DNA of 64,000 bases from Hymenobacter mellowenesis (GTDB lineage: Bacteria > Bacteroidota > Bacteroidia > Cytophagales > Hymenobacteraceae): contig NZ_JAUQSX010000009.1 of NCBI RefSeq assembly GCF_030581005.1, positions 186,001-250,000 of the forward strand. The letters are read 5' to 3'. Under the pieces are notes generated by a model. The model saw only the letters and a program-made list of their open reading frames with translations, had not been told where the DNA came from and searched no databases. This document shows, piece after piece, positions 8,622 through 17,149 of the stretch (positions within the stretch are counted from its first letter, which is position 1; the number at the start of each line of letters is the position of its first letter). The position numbers and the translations under genes are program-made.

Positions 8622-8622
8622 G

Positions 8623-10359
8623 TTACTGCAGTTTCATATCCGCAATAATGGCCTGGATTTTCTCGTGCGCCTTCCGCTGCGCCAAGTCAAAATCCACGGC
8701 TGATTTCAGCGGCTGTTTCACGCTGAAGTAGAACTTGATTTTGGGCTCGGTGCCGCTGGGGCGGGCCGATATTTTGCTGCCGTCGTCGGTGAGGAACTGG
8801 AGCACGTTGGAGCTTTCCACGCCGGTGTCGGTGGCCAGACCGGTGCTGAGGTCGTGGATGCGGCCGGTTTTGTAGTCGCGGATTTCCACCACTTTCATGC
8901 CCGCGATGGTGGCGGGCGGGTTGGCGCGCAGGCCGGCCATCATCTCCTGAATTTCCTCGGCGCCGCGCTGGCCTTTTTTGGTAAGGGAAATCAAATCCTC
9001 CACGTACAGGCCGTACTGGGCGTACATGTCCACCATTTCCTGGTAGAGTGTGCGGCCCTTGTCTTTGGCCACAGCGGCCATCTCGGCCACCAGCGCGCAG
9101 GCCGAAATGGCGTCCTTATCGCGCACAAAATCGCCGATGAGGAAGCCGTAGCTTTCCTCGCCGCCGCCGATGTACGTCTCGCGGCCTTCCTTCTCGCGGA
9201 TGAGGCCGGCGATGTACTTGAAGCCGGTGAGCGTGCGGTAGCTGTTCACATTATAGTGGCGGGCGATGTCGCCCAGCACCTCGCTCGTCACGATGGTGTA
9301 CACGATGAAGTCCTGCGGCGTGCTCTGGCCGGCGCGGTGGCGGGCGCTCAGCAGGTAGTTGGTGAGCACGGCGGCGGTCTGGTTGCCATTTAGCAGCACC
9401 CACTCGCCCTTGTCGTTTTTCACGCCCACGCCCACGCGGTCGGCGTCGGGGTCGGTGGCCAGCACGATGTCGGCGTTGGTGGCTTTGGCCTGGTCGAGGG
9501 CCAGCTGCATGGCGCTTTTTTCCTCCGGGTTCGGCGACTGCACGGTGGGGAAGTTGCCATCCGGCGTGGCCTGGGCCTGCACCACGTTCACGTTCGTAAA
9601 GCCGAATTCGCGCAGCAAGCCGGGCACCAGCGTAATGCCCGAGCCGTGGATGGGCGTGTACACGATGTTTAAATCGTGCTGGCGCTGAATGGCGGCCGGG
9701 TCGATGCTGAGCTTCTTGGCAGCAGCGAAATATTTCGCATCGATGTCGGCGCCAATGCTGATGATTTTCGACGGGTCGGCCTGAAACTTTACCTCCGTGG
9801 GGGTGGTGATTTTGTTGACTTCGGCGATGATGTTCTGGTCGTGCGGAGCCACCACCTGCGAGCCGTCGTTCCAGTACACCTTGTAGCCGTTGTACTCCTT
9901 GGGGTTGTGCGATGCCGTGATGACGCAGCCGCTCTGGCACTGCAACTCGCGAATAGCAAACGACAGCTCCGGCGTGGGCCGCAGGGCTTCAAACAGATAG
10001 GCAATGATGCCGTTGGCCGAAAAAATACCGGCGGCGATTTCGGCAAAAGCGCGGCTGTTGTTGCGCGAGTCGTGCGCGATGGCCACCTTGATTTGCTGGC
10101 CGGGGAAGCTCTGCAGCAGGTAGTTGCACAGGCCCTGCGTAGCCATGCCCAGCGTGTAGCGGTTCATGCGGTTCGAGCCCGGGCCCATGATGCCGCGCAG
10201 GCCGCCGGTGCCAAATTCGAGGGTACGGTAGAAGGCGTCGGTGAGCTGGTCGTCCTGGCCGTCGGCCTGCATTTGGCGGATGGCAGCTTGGGTGTCGGCG
10301 TCGTAGGCGGGCGTGAGCCAGGTATTGATGGTGTTCTGGATTTCGGGGGTGAGGGCCAT
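8623..10359 (-). CDS. Phospho-sugar mutase (phosphoglucomutase/phosphomannomutase family)
   Basis: The protein has 578 residues, the usual length for the bacterial and PGM2-like alpha-D-phosphohexomutases. All four active-site signatures are present: the phosphoserine loop VITASHNPKEYNGYK (phospho-Ser 150), the metal loop TDPDADRVG (302-310), the sugar loop GGGEESYGF (398-406) and the phosphate loop RPSGTEPK (533-540). It interconverts hexose 1-phosphate and hexose 6-phosphate through a bisphosphate intermediate in the cytoplasm, feeding glycogen, nucleotide-sugar and envelope polysaccharide synthesis. The glucose or mannose preference cannot be read with certainty. The small membrane protein follows at one base. 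Confidence 0.95.
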   Translation of the reverse strand: MALTPEIQNTINTWLTPAYDADTQAAIRQMQADGQDDQLTDAFYRTLEFGTGGLRGIMGPGSNRMNRYTLGMATQGLCNYLLQSFPGQQIKVAIAHDSRNNSRAFAEIAAGIFSANGIIAYLFEALRPTPELSFAIRELQCQSGCVITASHNPKEYNGYKVYWNDGSQVVAPHDQNIIAEVNKITTPTEVKFQADPSKIISIGADIDAKYFAAAKKLSIDPAAIQRQHDLNIVYTPIHGSGITLVPGLLREFGFTNVNVVQAQATPDGNFPTVQSPNPEEKSAMQLALDQAKATNADIVLATDPDADRVGVGVKNDKGEWVLLNGNQTAAVLTNYLLSARHRAGQSTPQDFIVYTIVTSEVLGDIARHYNVNSYRTLTGFKYIAGLIREKEGRETYIGGGEESYGFLIGDFVRDKDAISACALVAEMAAVAKDKGRTLYQEMVDMYAQYGLYVEDLISLTKKGQRGAEEIQEMMAGLRANPPATIAGMKVVEIRDYKTGRIHDLSTGLATDTGVESSNVLQFLTDDGSKISARPSGTEPKIKFYFSVKQPLKSAVDFDLAQRKAHEKIQAIIADMKLQ

Positions 10360-10464
10360 GAGGAGAAAGAAATGAGTTCAGGTGGTCTGGAAACGGGCCG
10401 TAAAGGAAAGTGTTTTAAAGGAAACCGCGCGCTGGTTTCTGCCCCGCCATGCCGGGCTGCGAAA

Positions 10465-11733
10465 TCAAGGGGCAGCAGGTCGGCGGAGTTCGATTTTGCG
10501 CGTGAAGGCCCCGGCCGCCGATTCGACCCGCAATACGTACAAGCCCGCCGCCAACGCCGATACCGCCAGTTCCTGTCGGGCACTGCCGGCGGCCAAGCGG
10601 CCGTGCGCCACGCTTCGGCCTGCCATATCGCACAGGTCCAGTGTAAGCTCATCCGCAAAGCCGCCGGCCCGCTCAATGCGCAGGGTGTGGCTGGCGGGGT
10701 TGGGCGCCACCGAGAAAAGGCTGGGCTGAATCCGGGTGGTGGCAGTGGGCGCTGCCGGGGCCAGCCAAGGGCGCGTGTTCAGGGCATACAGCCGAGCCGG
10801 AACGGTGACGATGCTGGTTACCTGCTCATTGGAGATGAACACGCGGTACAGGTTCACGAAGCACAGGCCCTCAGCCTGGCCAATGAACAGGGCGTTGGGC
10901 AGCTCAATTCGGCGCTTGTTACCCTTCAGGTACTGCCCGCCGCGGAAGTCCGAGAGCAGCCACAGGAAGGTGGCACCCGTGCTGGCGTTGTAGCCCAACA
11001 GGCCCGCGCCGGTGCCGGCGGCGTTGAGGTCGGCGGCGGTGATGAGGCCGTTCACGTTGAAGCTGCCTTTGAAGTGCGCCACGTAGGCGCCGGGCTGGGC
11101 CGGAATGGTGTAGTACTTGGTGCGCAGGTCGGCCCAGTTTTTGGTGAAAAGATGCAGCGAGTCGTTGGCGTAAAAGAAGGCTTCGCAGTCGAAATTGTGG
11201 TTGTTGGTGCCGGGGCTGAAGTTGGTTTGGTCGGGGTAGCTGAAGTTGATGGACTGCGCCGTGACCGACACCGAAGGCCCGGTGCCGACGGCCGCTTTGG
11301 CCACGCGCAGCACCCGCAAATCGCGCCGGTCGCCGTTGTTGTTGCCAAAGTCGCCGACGTAGAGGTACTGCGCATCGGTGGCAATGTCCTCCCAATCCAC
11401 GTTGATGACATTAGTGATGACGACCTGCTGCACCAGCGCGCCCGAGGTCGAATCAATCTTATAGAGGCTGGGTGTGTTGCCACTGTCGTTGAAGGTCCAC
11501 AGGTTCCGGTCGGTGTATTGCAGGCCCGAGCTTTCGGGCACGGCGCTGGCCAGCGCCGCTTTCGTAGTGAGCGTCGCGCTGGTGGCGGCATACAGGCACG
11601 AGCCGTCGTTGACGGTGGCAGCCGGGTTGTAGTTGGTGGCGCGCGGGTCGGTACAGCCGCTTTGGGCCTGTGCGGTGGCGGTGGCCTGCGCCACCAGTAG
11701 GAATAGAAGGTGAAGAGTAAGGGTTTTGAACAT
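10465..11733 (-). CDS. T9SS-secreted protein with type A sorting domain
   Basis: The protein has 422 residues from the ATG at 11733; an in-frame start 24 bases upstream would lie inside the P1 repeat. A signal peptide (MFKTLTLHLLFLLVAQATAT) is followed by a short Cys-bounded, Asp/Asn-rich module, GCTDPRATNYNPAATVNDGS, typical of secreted Bacteroidota proteins. Residues of about 60-330 have WTFNDSGN, YLYVGDFGNN and LYALNTR repeats suggesting a beta-propeller-like fold. The last 80 residues (FSVAPNPASHTLRIER ... GLYVLRVES ... KIEL) are a Por/T9SS type A sorting domain. The protein should therefore cross the outer membrane by the T9SS and be attached to the surface or released. The ligand or activity is unknown. 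Confidence 0.85.
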   Translation of the reverse strand: MFKTLTLHLLFLLVAQATATAQAQSGCTDPRATNYNPAATVNDGSCLYAATSATLTTKAALASAVPESSGLQYTDRNLWTFNDSGNTPSLYKIDSTSGALVQQVVITNVINVDWEDIATDAQYLYVGDFGNNNGDRRDLRVLRVAKAAVGTGPSVSVTAQSINFSYPDQTNFSPGTNNHNFDCEAFFYANDSLHLFTKNWADLRTKYYTIPAQPGAYVAHFKGSFNVNGLITAADLNAAGTGAGLLGYNASTGATFLWLLSDFRGGQYLKGNKRRIELPNALFIGQAEGLCFVNLYRVFISNEQVTSIVTVPARLYALNTRPWLAPAAPTATTRIQPSLFSVAPNPASHTLRIERAGGFADELTLDLCDMAGRSVAHGRLAAGSARQELAVSALAAGLYVLRVESAAGAFTRKIELRRPAAP

Positions 11734-11747
11734 ACCGACAGAAAAAC

Positions 11748-11847
11748 AGAACGTCATGCTGAGCGCCGCCGAAGCATCTCTACCGCAATAGTAAATGAAT
11801 TGCGTTACCCGGTAGAGATGCTTCGGCGGCGCTCAGCATGACGTTCT
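11748..11847. repeat. Intergenic inverted repeat, family P1
   Basis: The 100-base element has arms of about 37 bases, starting AGAACGTCATGCTGAG and ending CTCAGCATGACGTTCT, around the loop GCAATAGTAAATGAATTGCG. It lies 15 bases upstream of the start codon of the T9SS protein at 10465-11733 and 24 bases after the dioxygenase stop. This is the typical P1 copy; others are at 13590, 21042, 28854, 53664, 58451 and 63169. Confidence 0.95.
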
Positions 11848-11871
11848 CACATCAGCCGAAACTTTACGATT

Positions 11872-13005
11872 CTACAGATTCCCCCGCAGCGCCTGCTCGC
11901 GCTCAATGCTCTCGAACAAGGCTTTGAAGTTGCCTTTGCCGAAGCTCTTGGCGCCTTTGCGCTGGATGATTTCGTAGAACACGGTAGGCCGGTCCTCCAC
12001 AGGCTTGGTGAAAATCTGGAGCAGGTAGCCTTCCTCGTCGCGGTCCACCAGCAGGTTCAAGGCTTTCAGCGACTCCAAATCCTCGTCGATGGCACCGATG
12101 CGCTCCAGCAGGTCCTCGTAGTAGGCGTTGGGTACGGTCAGGAATTCCACGCCGCGGCGGCGTAGCTCCGTCACAGTGCTGCGGATGTCGTTGGTGGCGA
12201 TGGCGATGTGCTGCACGCCGGGCGAGTGGTAGTAGTCGAGGTACTCCTCAATCTGCGACTTTTTCTTGCCTTCGGCGGGCTCGTTGATGGGGAATTTCAC
12301 GTAGCCGTTGCCGTTGGAAACCACCTTCGACATCAGGGCCGAATACTCGGTGCTGATGTCTTCGTCATCGAAGGTGAGGAGCAATTTGAAGCCCATCACG
12401 TCCTCGTAAAACTTCACCCACTGGTTCATTTCGCCCCAGCCCACGTTGCCCACGCAGTGGTCGACGTGCAGCAGGCCCACCGGCGTGCCATGCGGCACCA
12501 GGCTGCTCTTGGCCACGAAGCCGGGCATGAACGGGCCGGTGTAATTGGTGCGCTCCACAAAGGTGTGGATGCTCTCGCCGTAGGTGTAGATGCCGGCCAG
12601 CGTCACGCTGCCGTGCTCATCCTCAATGGTATAAGGCTCGAAGGCCGAGCGGGCGCCGCGCTTGGTGGTTTCCTCGTACGACTGGCGGGCGTCGTCCACC
12701 CACAGGGCCATCACCTTCACGCCGTCGCCGTGCTTGGCCACGTGCTGGGTGATTTCGGAGTCGGGCAGGAGGGAGGTGGTGAGGACGAGGCGGATTTTGC
12801 CCTGCTGCAGCACGTAGCTGGCGCGGTCGCGCAGGCCGGTTTCGGGGCCGGCGTAAGCCACCAGCTCGTAGCCGAAGGCGGCCTGGTAATAATACGCCGA
12901 CTGCTTGGCGTTGCCGACGTAGAATTCGACGAAGTCGGTGCCTTTGAGGGGGAGGAAGTCCTGGGCGGGCTGGGCCAGCACTTCGGGCGAGGTCATGGTA
13001 TGCAT
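11872..13005 (-). CDS. hppD: 4-hydroxyphenylpyruvate dioxygenase
   Basis: The protein has 377 residues, the expected family length; translation may instead start at the Met at 12996. It has two vicinal-oxygen-chelate repeats. The Fe(II) ligands are His183 (VDHCVGNV), His266 (GVQHIAIAT) and Glu345 (FYEIIQRKG), and the C-terminal gating helix GKGNFKALFESIEREQ is intact. The enzyme converts 4-hydroxyphenylpyruvate and O2 to homogentisate and CO2 in cytoplasmic tyrosine catabolism. No homogentisate dioxygenase or fumarylacetoacetase gene is in the window, so the rest of the pathway must lie elsewhere. Downstream, a P1 repeat separates it from the T9SS protein, so it is probably not in one transcript with it. 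Confidence 0.96.
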   Translation of the reverse strand: MHTMTSPEVLAQPAQDFLPLKGTDFVEFYVGNAKQSAYYYQAAFGYELVAYAGPETGLRDRASYVLQQGKIRLVLTTSLLPDSEITQHVAKHGDGVKVMALWVDDARQSYEETTKRGARSAFEPYTIEDEHGSVTLAGIYTYGESIHTFVERTNYTGPFMPGFVAKSSLVPHGTPVGLLHVDHCVGNVGWGEMNQWVKFYEDVMGFKLLLTFDDEDISTEYSALMSKVVSNGNGYVKFPINEPAEGKKKSQIEEYLDYYHSPGVQHIAIATNDIRSTVTELRRRGVEFLTVPNAYYEDLLERIGAIDEDLESLKALNLLVDRDEEGYLLQIFTKPVEDRPTVFYEIIQRKGAKSFGKGNFKALFESIEREQALRGNL

Positions 13006-13119
13006 GAGGTGGAGTTAGGAGGGGAAACGGGTGGGGGATGAACGGGGTAAAAATACGGCTTTGATTGGTTCCGCGGATGAATTCGCCGTTTGGGCCGCGG
13101 CGCCGACCGCCGGGCGGCG

Positions 13120-13127
13120 TAGGTTTG
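13120..13127 (+). promoter_or_regulatory. Candidate -7 promoter element
   Basis: TAGGTTTG matches TAnnTTTG and lies 48 bases before the start at 13175. TTTG at 13089-13092 is a possible -33 element with long spacing. Confidence 0.5.
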
Positions 13128-13174
13128 CCAAATCATTCCCATTTTTGTGCCCAATCATCTGCCCCAGGCATCCT

Positions 13175-13561
13175 ATGAATACCGAAGAACTGAACCGCGC
13201 CCTCGTGGCCCTGATTGAAAAAAAGGCCGAGCTGCACACCCTCAAGTACGACGACGCCCGCTACGACGACGTGGAGGAAGCCCTGCACGACCTCGAAGAC
13301 GACTTCAACGACGAGTACGGCGACTTCCTCGAAACGGCCCTCGACAAAGTGCACACCGACCTCAAATCGGACACCGACGTGCTGCTGCCCACCGCCTACC
13401 TGCCCAGCAACCCCGGCTCCGTGCCCACTCCCAAAGAAGGCGTCTGGGTTGATTCGGAAAAATACCCCGGCAAGGAAGCCCGCATCACGCTCATCCCCAA
13501 TCCCGTCCGCATCATGCTCACCGTGGGCAAGCAGGTGCAACAGGAGCTGTGGAAGGCGTAA
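13175..13561 (+). CDS. Small acidic conserved protein of unknown function
   Basis: The protein has 128 residues from the ATG at 13175; the frame is open upstream, but the candidate promoter at 13120 argues for the inner start. The N-terminal half is a strongly acidic helical segment (YDDARYDDVEEALHDLEDDF), and the C-terminal half has short beta-like stretches (EARITLIPNPVRIMLTVGK). It has no signal peptide and is probably cytoplasmic. I do not recognise a family. It is divergent from the dioxygenase gene and separated from the DUF952 gene by a P1 repeat. Confidence 0.7.
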   Translation: MNTEELNRALVALIEKKAELHTLKYDDARYDDVEEALHDLEDDFNDEYGDFLETALDKVHTDLKSDTDVLLPTAYLPSNPGSVPTPKEGVWVDSEKYPGKEARITLIPNPVRIMLTVGKQVQQELWKA

Positions 13562-13589
13562 GGCTGGCAGTTTCGTAAGAAAAAATCTG

Positions 13590-13686
13590 GAACGTCATGC
13601 TGAGCGCAGCCGAAGCATCTCTCCCGCGCAAGTAATCTATTTACTATGGCGGGAGAGATGCTTCGGCTGCGCTCAGCATGACGTTC
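13590..13686. repeat. Intergenic inverted repeat, family P1
   Basis: The arms start GAACGTCATGCTGAGCGCAG and end CTGCGCTCAGCATGACGTTC, with an inner CTCTCCCGC/GCGGGAGAG extension and a loop of about 20 bases containing AAGTAATCTATTTACTATG. It starts 28 bases after the upstream stop. The frame of the next gene is open through it, which produces a spurious N-terminal extension. Confidence 0.95.
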
Positions 13687-13712
13687 TGTTTTTCAACTAT
13701 TCCGAAAATCTT

Positions 13713-14072
13713 ATGCTCTACCGCCTCGCCGAGCCCGCCGACTGGCACAACGCCCAGCAAACCGGCTTTTTCGCCAGTACCGACCTCGCGGCCGAGGGCT
13801 TCATTCATTCCTCCGAGCAGCACCAGATTCTCGAAACGGCCCGCCGGTGCTATGCCGGGCGGGCCGATTTGGTTTTGCTGGAATGGGATGAGGAGGCGCT
13901 GATGGCCGCCGGCGTGCGCGTGGAACGCGAATGGGTGGCCAGCCGCGGGCAGCATTTTGCCCATGTTTTTGGGCCGGTGCCGTTAGCGGCGGTGCGCCGC
14001 AGCTGGCCGTTTGAGGCCGATAACGTAGGTGATTTTCAGCTGCCGAACGAGCTGGCCGATGATAAGAAATAG
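13713..14072 (+). CDS. DUF952 domain protein
   Basis: The protein has 119 residues from the ATG at 13713, just after the P1 repeat. DUF952 features are the start MLYRLAEPADWHNAQQTGFF, the middle motif AAEGFIHSSEQHQILETA, LVLLEWDEEAL and the closing HVFGPVPLAAV segment. DUF952 proteins are small cytoplasmic proteins with a fold related to ADP-ribosyltransferase-like enzymes; no activity is established for this branch. The length matches the family. It is followed after 76 bases by a lipoprotein gene on the same strand. Confidence 0.85.
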   Translation: MLYRLAEPADWHNAQQTGFFASTDLAAEGFIHSSEQHQILETARRCYAGRADLVLLEWDEEALMAAGVRVEREWVASRGQHFAHVFGPVPLAAVRRSWPFEADNVGDFQLPNELADDKK

Positions 14073-14148
14073 TTTTTAAATTGCCGTGCAACCTCCGCTT
14101 CCCAAGCTGCATCTTCCGCCCAGAAGCAATACCTTAAATCGTCAATTT

Positions 14149-14991
14149 ATGCCGCCTTTTTACCTACGTCCGTTGTGCTGGCTGGCCCTGGTGGGTGCGG
14201 CCACGGCTTGCGCCCCCACTTATCAGTTGGGACTGAAGCCAACCAAATCAACCGGCCTGTTTGCTGAAGGTCGCGAGCAGGCCCAGGCCGTGGCCGACAG
14301 TGTGGAAGTGCGCCTCAGCTTCGTGTGCTACGAGGCCAACCGCGTGGTTTTCGAGGCTGAATACCGCAACCCTACCCGCCGCTCGCTGGTGGTCGACCCC
14401 GCCGCGTTTCAATACGAGGCCAACCGGGTGGCCGCCCCCGCGCCCGACCCCAAAGCCAAGCGCCCCAAGCCCCTGCCCGGCGCCGAAGTAACGGCCGCCA
14501 TTGCCGCCGCCAGCATGGCCTTGCCGCTGCCGCCACTGCCACCCCAGGCCGTACCGGCCTTCGACCCCGAGCCGGAAATCAGCGCCCTGCGCACCAAAGC
14601 CGACAAAGAAGCCCAAAAAGCTGCCCGCGTCGACTGGCTGGGCCTGGCCCTGGGCGCCGCCAGCCTGGCCACTGATATTGCCAGCATCGGTAGCCGCGAA
14701 ACGCCCGCCCAATACCAGAACCGCGCCGCTATCCACGACGCGGCTGTGACGTACAACGTCATCTCCTCCGCCGTAAAAGTCGAGCACGCAGTGGCTGCCG
14801 ACGTCCTGCAACAGCGCGCCGTCATGTTGCAGGAATACGCCCTGCGCAAAGTGACCCTAGAGCCCGGCCAGCAGGTGCGGGGCTACCTCTATTTCCCCCG
14901 CTACGACGCCGCCGACGGCTTCGTGCTGAAGGCGCCCGTGGGCAGTAGCGTGGTGCCGCTGGAGTTTGCGCAGGTGCGCAAGCGGCAGTAG
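14149..14991 (+). CDS. Lipoprotein of unknown function
   Basis: The protein has 280 residues from the ATG at 14149; an in-frame GTG at 14086 would place 21 non-signal residues first. The N-terminus LCWLALVGAATAC is a lipoprotein signal with the acylated Cys at about residue 21. The mature protein has a beta-rich first domain (VEVRLSFVCYEANRVVFEAE), a Pro/Ala-rich linker with a hydrophobic run (about 125-145), and a C-terminal beta segment (KVTLEPGQQVRGYLYFPRYD) like proteins with a stator or adhesin-type beta-sandwich. I do not recognise a family. It is convergent with the response regulator gene, only 6 bases between stops, with no clear terminator between them. Confidence 0.7.
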   Translation: MPPFYLRPLCWLALVGAATACAPTYQLGLKPTKSTGLFAEGREQAQAVADSVEVRLSFVCYEANRVVFEAEYRNPTRRSLVVDPAAFQYEANRVAAPAPDPKAKRPKPLPGAEVTAAIAAASMALPLPPLPPQAVPAFDPEPEISALRTKADKEAQKAARVDWLGLALGAASLATDIASIGSRETPAQYQNRAAIHDAAVTYNVISSAVKVEHAVAADVLQQRAVMLQEYALRKVTLEPGQQVRGYLYFPRYDAADGFVLKAPVGSSVVPLEFAQVRKRQ

Positions 14992-14997
14992 GCGCCG

Positions 14998-15639
14998 TCA
15001 GGGCGTGGCGGCCAGCCACTTTTTGTCGCCGGCTTTGCGCAAAGCGTCCGATTTGTTGTTGACTTCCAGCTTGTGGTAGATGCTGCGGATGTGGCTGCGC
15101 ACGGTTTCCTTGTTGATGAACAACTCGGTGGCAATTTTCGTGTAGGTTTTGCCCTGCGCGATACTTTGCAGCACCTGGGTTTCGCGCGCGCTCAGGGGCG
15201 AATTGTGGTTGATGGCGAAGGACTTCACCACCAAACTGGCGATGTGCAGGCTCATGGGCGCGCCGCCCGCCACGGCTTCGTCGATACTCGTCACCAGCGC
15301 GCCCACGCTGGCGTTTTTCACGAGGTAGCCGCCGGCCCCGGCGCAGAGCGACTGGAACACTTTCTCGCTGTCTTCCAGCACGGTAATGATGAGTACAATG
15401 CAGTTGGGGCGCAGCTTTTTGATGCGGCCCGTGCCGGCGATGCCGTTCATGCCGGGCAGGTCGATGTCCATCAGCACGATGTCGGGGCGGTCGGCGTCGA
15501 GGTTGCGGAGGGCTTCTTCGCAGGTGCCGTACTGGCCCACCACCTGGTAGGTGCCAGCGCTTTGGATAACCTTGGCGAAGCCCTGGCGGATGAGCGGATT
15601 GTCTTCCACGATGAGGAGCCGCTTGCTGGTCGTTTCCAT
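14998..15639 (-). CDS. NarL/LuxR-family response regulator
   Basis: The protein has 213 residues. The receiver domain (about 5-125) has the acidic pocket VEDN, the phosphoacceptor Asp58 in IVLMDIDLPGMNG, the Thr/Ser switch region IITVLEDS and the Lys of YLVKNAS. The output domain (about 150-213) is a LuxR-type helix-turn-helix: LSARETQVLQSIAQGKTYT then INKETVRSHIRSIYHKLEV. It is a phosphorylation-controlled transcription factor. Its start lies 5 bases after the stop of the histidine kinase gene, so the two form a two-component operon. The target genes are not evident; the neighbouring subtilase is one candidate. Confidence 0.93.
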   Translation of the reverse strand: METTSKRLLIVEDNPLIRQGFAKVIQSAGTYQVVGQYGTCEEALRNLDADRPDIVLMDIDLPGMNGIAGTGRIKKLRPNCIVLIITVLEDSEKVFQSLCAGAGGYLVKNASVGALVTSIDEAVAGGAPMSLHIASLVVKSFAINHNSPLSARETQVLQSIAQGKTYTKIATELFINKETVRSHIRSIYHKLEVNNKSDALRKAGDKKWLAATP

Positions 15640-15644
15640 CCCGA

Positions 15645-16901
15645 TTAGCTGATAAAAGTGGTGTGTACCGGGGCCGTGATTTCGATGCGCGTGCCGTTGG
15701 CGTCCGTGTGCAGCCCGAAGCCCAGATGGTGCTTCTGGCAGCGGTGACGCATGTTTTGCAGGCCGTAGTGGCCGGTGCTGCCCTCCGGCTCGGCCCAGCG
15801 GCCGTTGTCCTGCAAAATATAGGTGACCTCGTGGGCGGCCGGGCGCAGCGCCAGCGTGACTTCGGTGGCGCCGGCGTGCTTGACGACGTTGCCCATGGCT
15901 TCCTTGAAGATGTAAATCAGATTAAGCGAAGCGAACGGGGGAAGCTGGCCTCCACCGTCCTCCCCGATAAGCTCGGCTGAGAAGGCGATATCAAACTGGT
16001 TGTAATACTGCTGGCCGTAGGCGGTCAGGTACTGAAACAGGACTTCGGGCTGGTCGCTTTCGTGGTGCAAATCCCAGAGGAAATCCTTGCTGGACGCGTA
16101 GAGGCGGTTGCTGTTGTCGCTGATGGCCTTGAGGATGGGCAGCACCTCGGGCTGGTCGCAGAGCTGCATTTCCAGCAGCGCCGCCTGCCGGGTGATGGCG
16201 GCCAGCACGTTGCCGGTTTCATCATGAAAATCAGCCGCCACGGCCTGCCGCATGGTGTTCAGCTGCTCGGTGCGCTGCCGCACGGCCTCGTCGAGCAGGC
16301 TGATTTTTTGGTTTTGCAGCGCGTGGATGGTGAGCCGGCTTTGCTCGCCGGTGTAGTGCCCATACGCAAGGGCACCCCCGATAAAAACCGCGATGAAAAC
16401 GTGCAGGGACAGCGCGTAGAGCGGATTGCTGGTGAGCGAAGCGGGGTGCATCCCGCTCGGCACGGCTGGGGTCTGGAAGTAGACATACACCAGCGCGCCC
16501 AGGCAGACCAAGACCCCGGTCCAGCCCCATTTCTTGTCCGCCAGCAGCGCCACTACCAGGTACATATGCAGCAGGTTCACATTGATGGAGAATATCATTC
16601 CGGTGTTGCGGATGAACCCATAAATGATGAATACCGACCCAATGGCGGTGAGCGACATGGGAATGCGGTAGTGCCCAAACCAGCGCATCGACAATAAAAT
16701 GCCGCCCGCCAGGGCCGCATTGATGTAAAGCCCCAGCGGGGGCAAGCCAACGTACCGCATCACGGCGGCCCCCACAAACAGCAGCGCGATGCCAAACACG
16801 CAGGTAGTGGCCACCACGTAAAATTCGGTGTAGCGGGGGTGGGTTTTATCGGCGCGCAGGGCGGCCGGCAGAAAGAAGGTGACTGGGGTATCCGTCAGCA
16901 T
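15645..16901 (-). CDS. Membrane sensor histidine kinase (HisKA_3 type)
   Basis: The protein has 418 residues. About six hydrophobic helices fill residues 28-180. Then come a linker coiled coil (QNQKISLLDEAVRQRTEQL), the HisKA_3 dimerisation helix with the phosphoacceptor His226 in AADFHDETGN, and a HATPase_c domain with the N-box IYIFKEAMGNVVKHA, the G1-like DNGRW and the GLQNMRHR motif. It lacks a large periplasmic loop, so it probably senses a membrane or intramembrane signal. It phosphorylates the response regulator encoded 5 bases downstream. The gene is divergent from the subtilase gene with a 248-base gap; TACTTTTA at 16930-16923 on the minus strand is a weak promoter candidate. Confidence 0.93.
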   Translation of the reverse strand: MLTDTPVTFFLPAALRADKTHPRYTEFYVVATTCVFGIALLFVGAAVMRYVGLPPLGLYINAALAGGILLSMRWFGHYRIPMSLTAIGSVFIIYGFIRNTGMIFSINVNLLHMYLVVALLADKKWGWTGVLVCLGALVYVYFQTPAVPSGMHPASLTSNPLYALSLHVFIAVFIGGALAYGHYTGEQSRLTIHALQNQKISLLDEAVRQRTEQLNTMRQAVAADFHDETGNVLAAITRQAALLEMQLCDQPEVLPILKAISDNSNRLYASSKDFLWDLHHESDQPEVLFQYLTAYGQQYYNQFDIAFSAELIGEDGGGQLPPFASLNLIYIFKEAMGNVVKHAGATEVTLALRPAAHEVTYILQDNGRWAEPEGSTGHYGLQNMRHRCQKHHLGFGLHTDANGTRIEITAPVHTTFIS

Positions 16902-17008
16902 GAAAGAAGGGGAGTAGTCTGCTAAAAGTAGCGGATAGTGAGACGGTTAGAAAGAGCGGCGGCAAAAATCACCCAATTTGGGGGATTGCTGCCGGTGGGG
17001 GAAGGGTA

Positions 17009-17016
17009 TAGTTTTG
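17009..17016 (+). promoter_or_regulatory. Candidate -7 promoter element of the subtilase gene
   Basis: TAGTTTTG matches TAnnTTTG. A TTG at 16986-16988 and a TTTG at 16977-16980 are possible -33 elements. It implies a leader of about 130 bases before the ATG at 17150 and supports that start over the upstream in-frame ATT/ATG-like codons. Confidence 0.55.
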
Positions 17017-17149
17017 CCTTCATAAACTATTGATTTTTTGGGCTAATAAGCGGCTTCACGCCGGTAGTTTCTGCGCTCCATTTGCGGCGTCGGCAGCTGC
17101 TCAGGCCGGCCGTCTATCTCCTTCCATTCCTCACCTTTTCATCAGCCAT

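Noticed and set aside
9676..11700. Long plus-strand open frame of 674 codons
   Set aside because: It runs antisense to the phosphohexomutase and T9SS protein genes, which have clear family motifs; high third-position GC makes long antisense frames common here.
13590..13712. N-terminal extension of the DUF952 protein
   Set aside because: The extension is encoded by the P1 repeat (typical HAERSRSI-type spurious peptide); the ATG at 13713 matches the family start.
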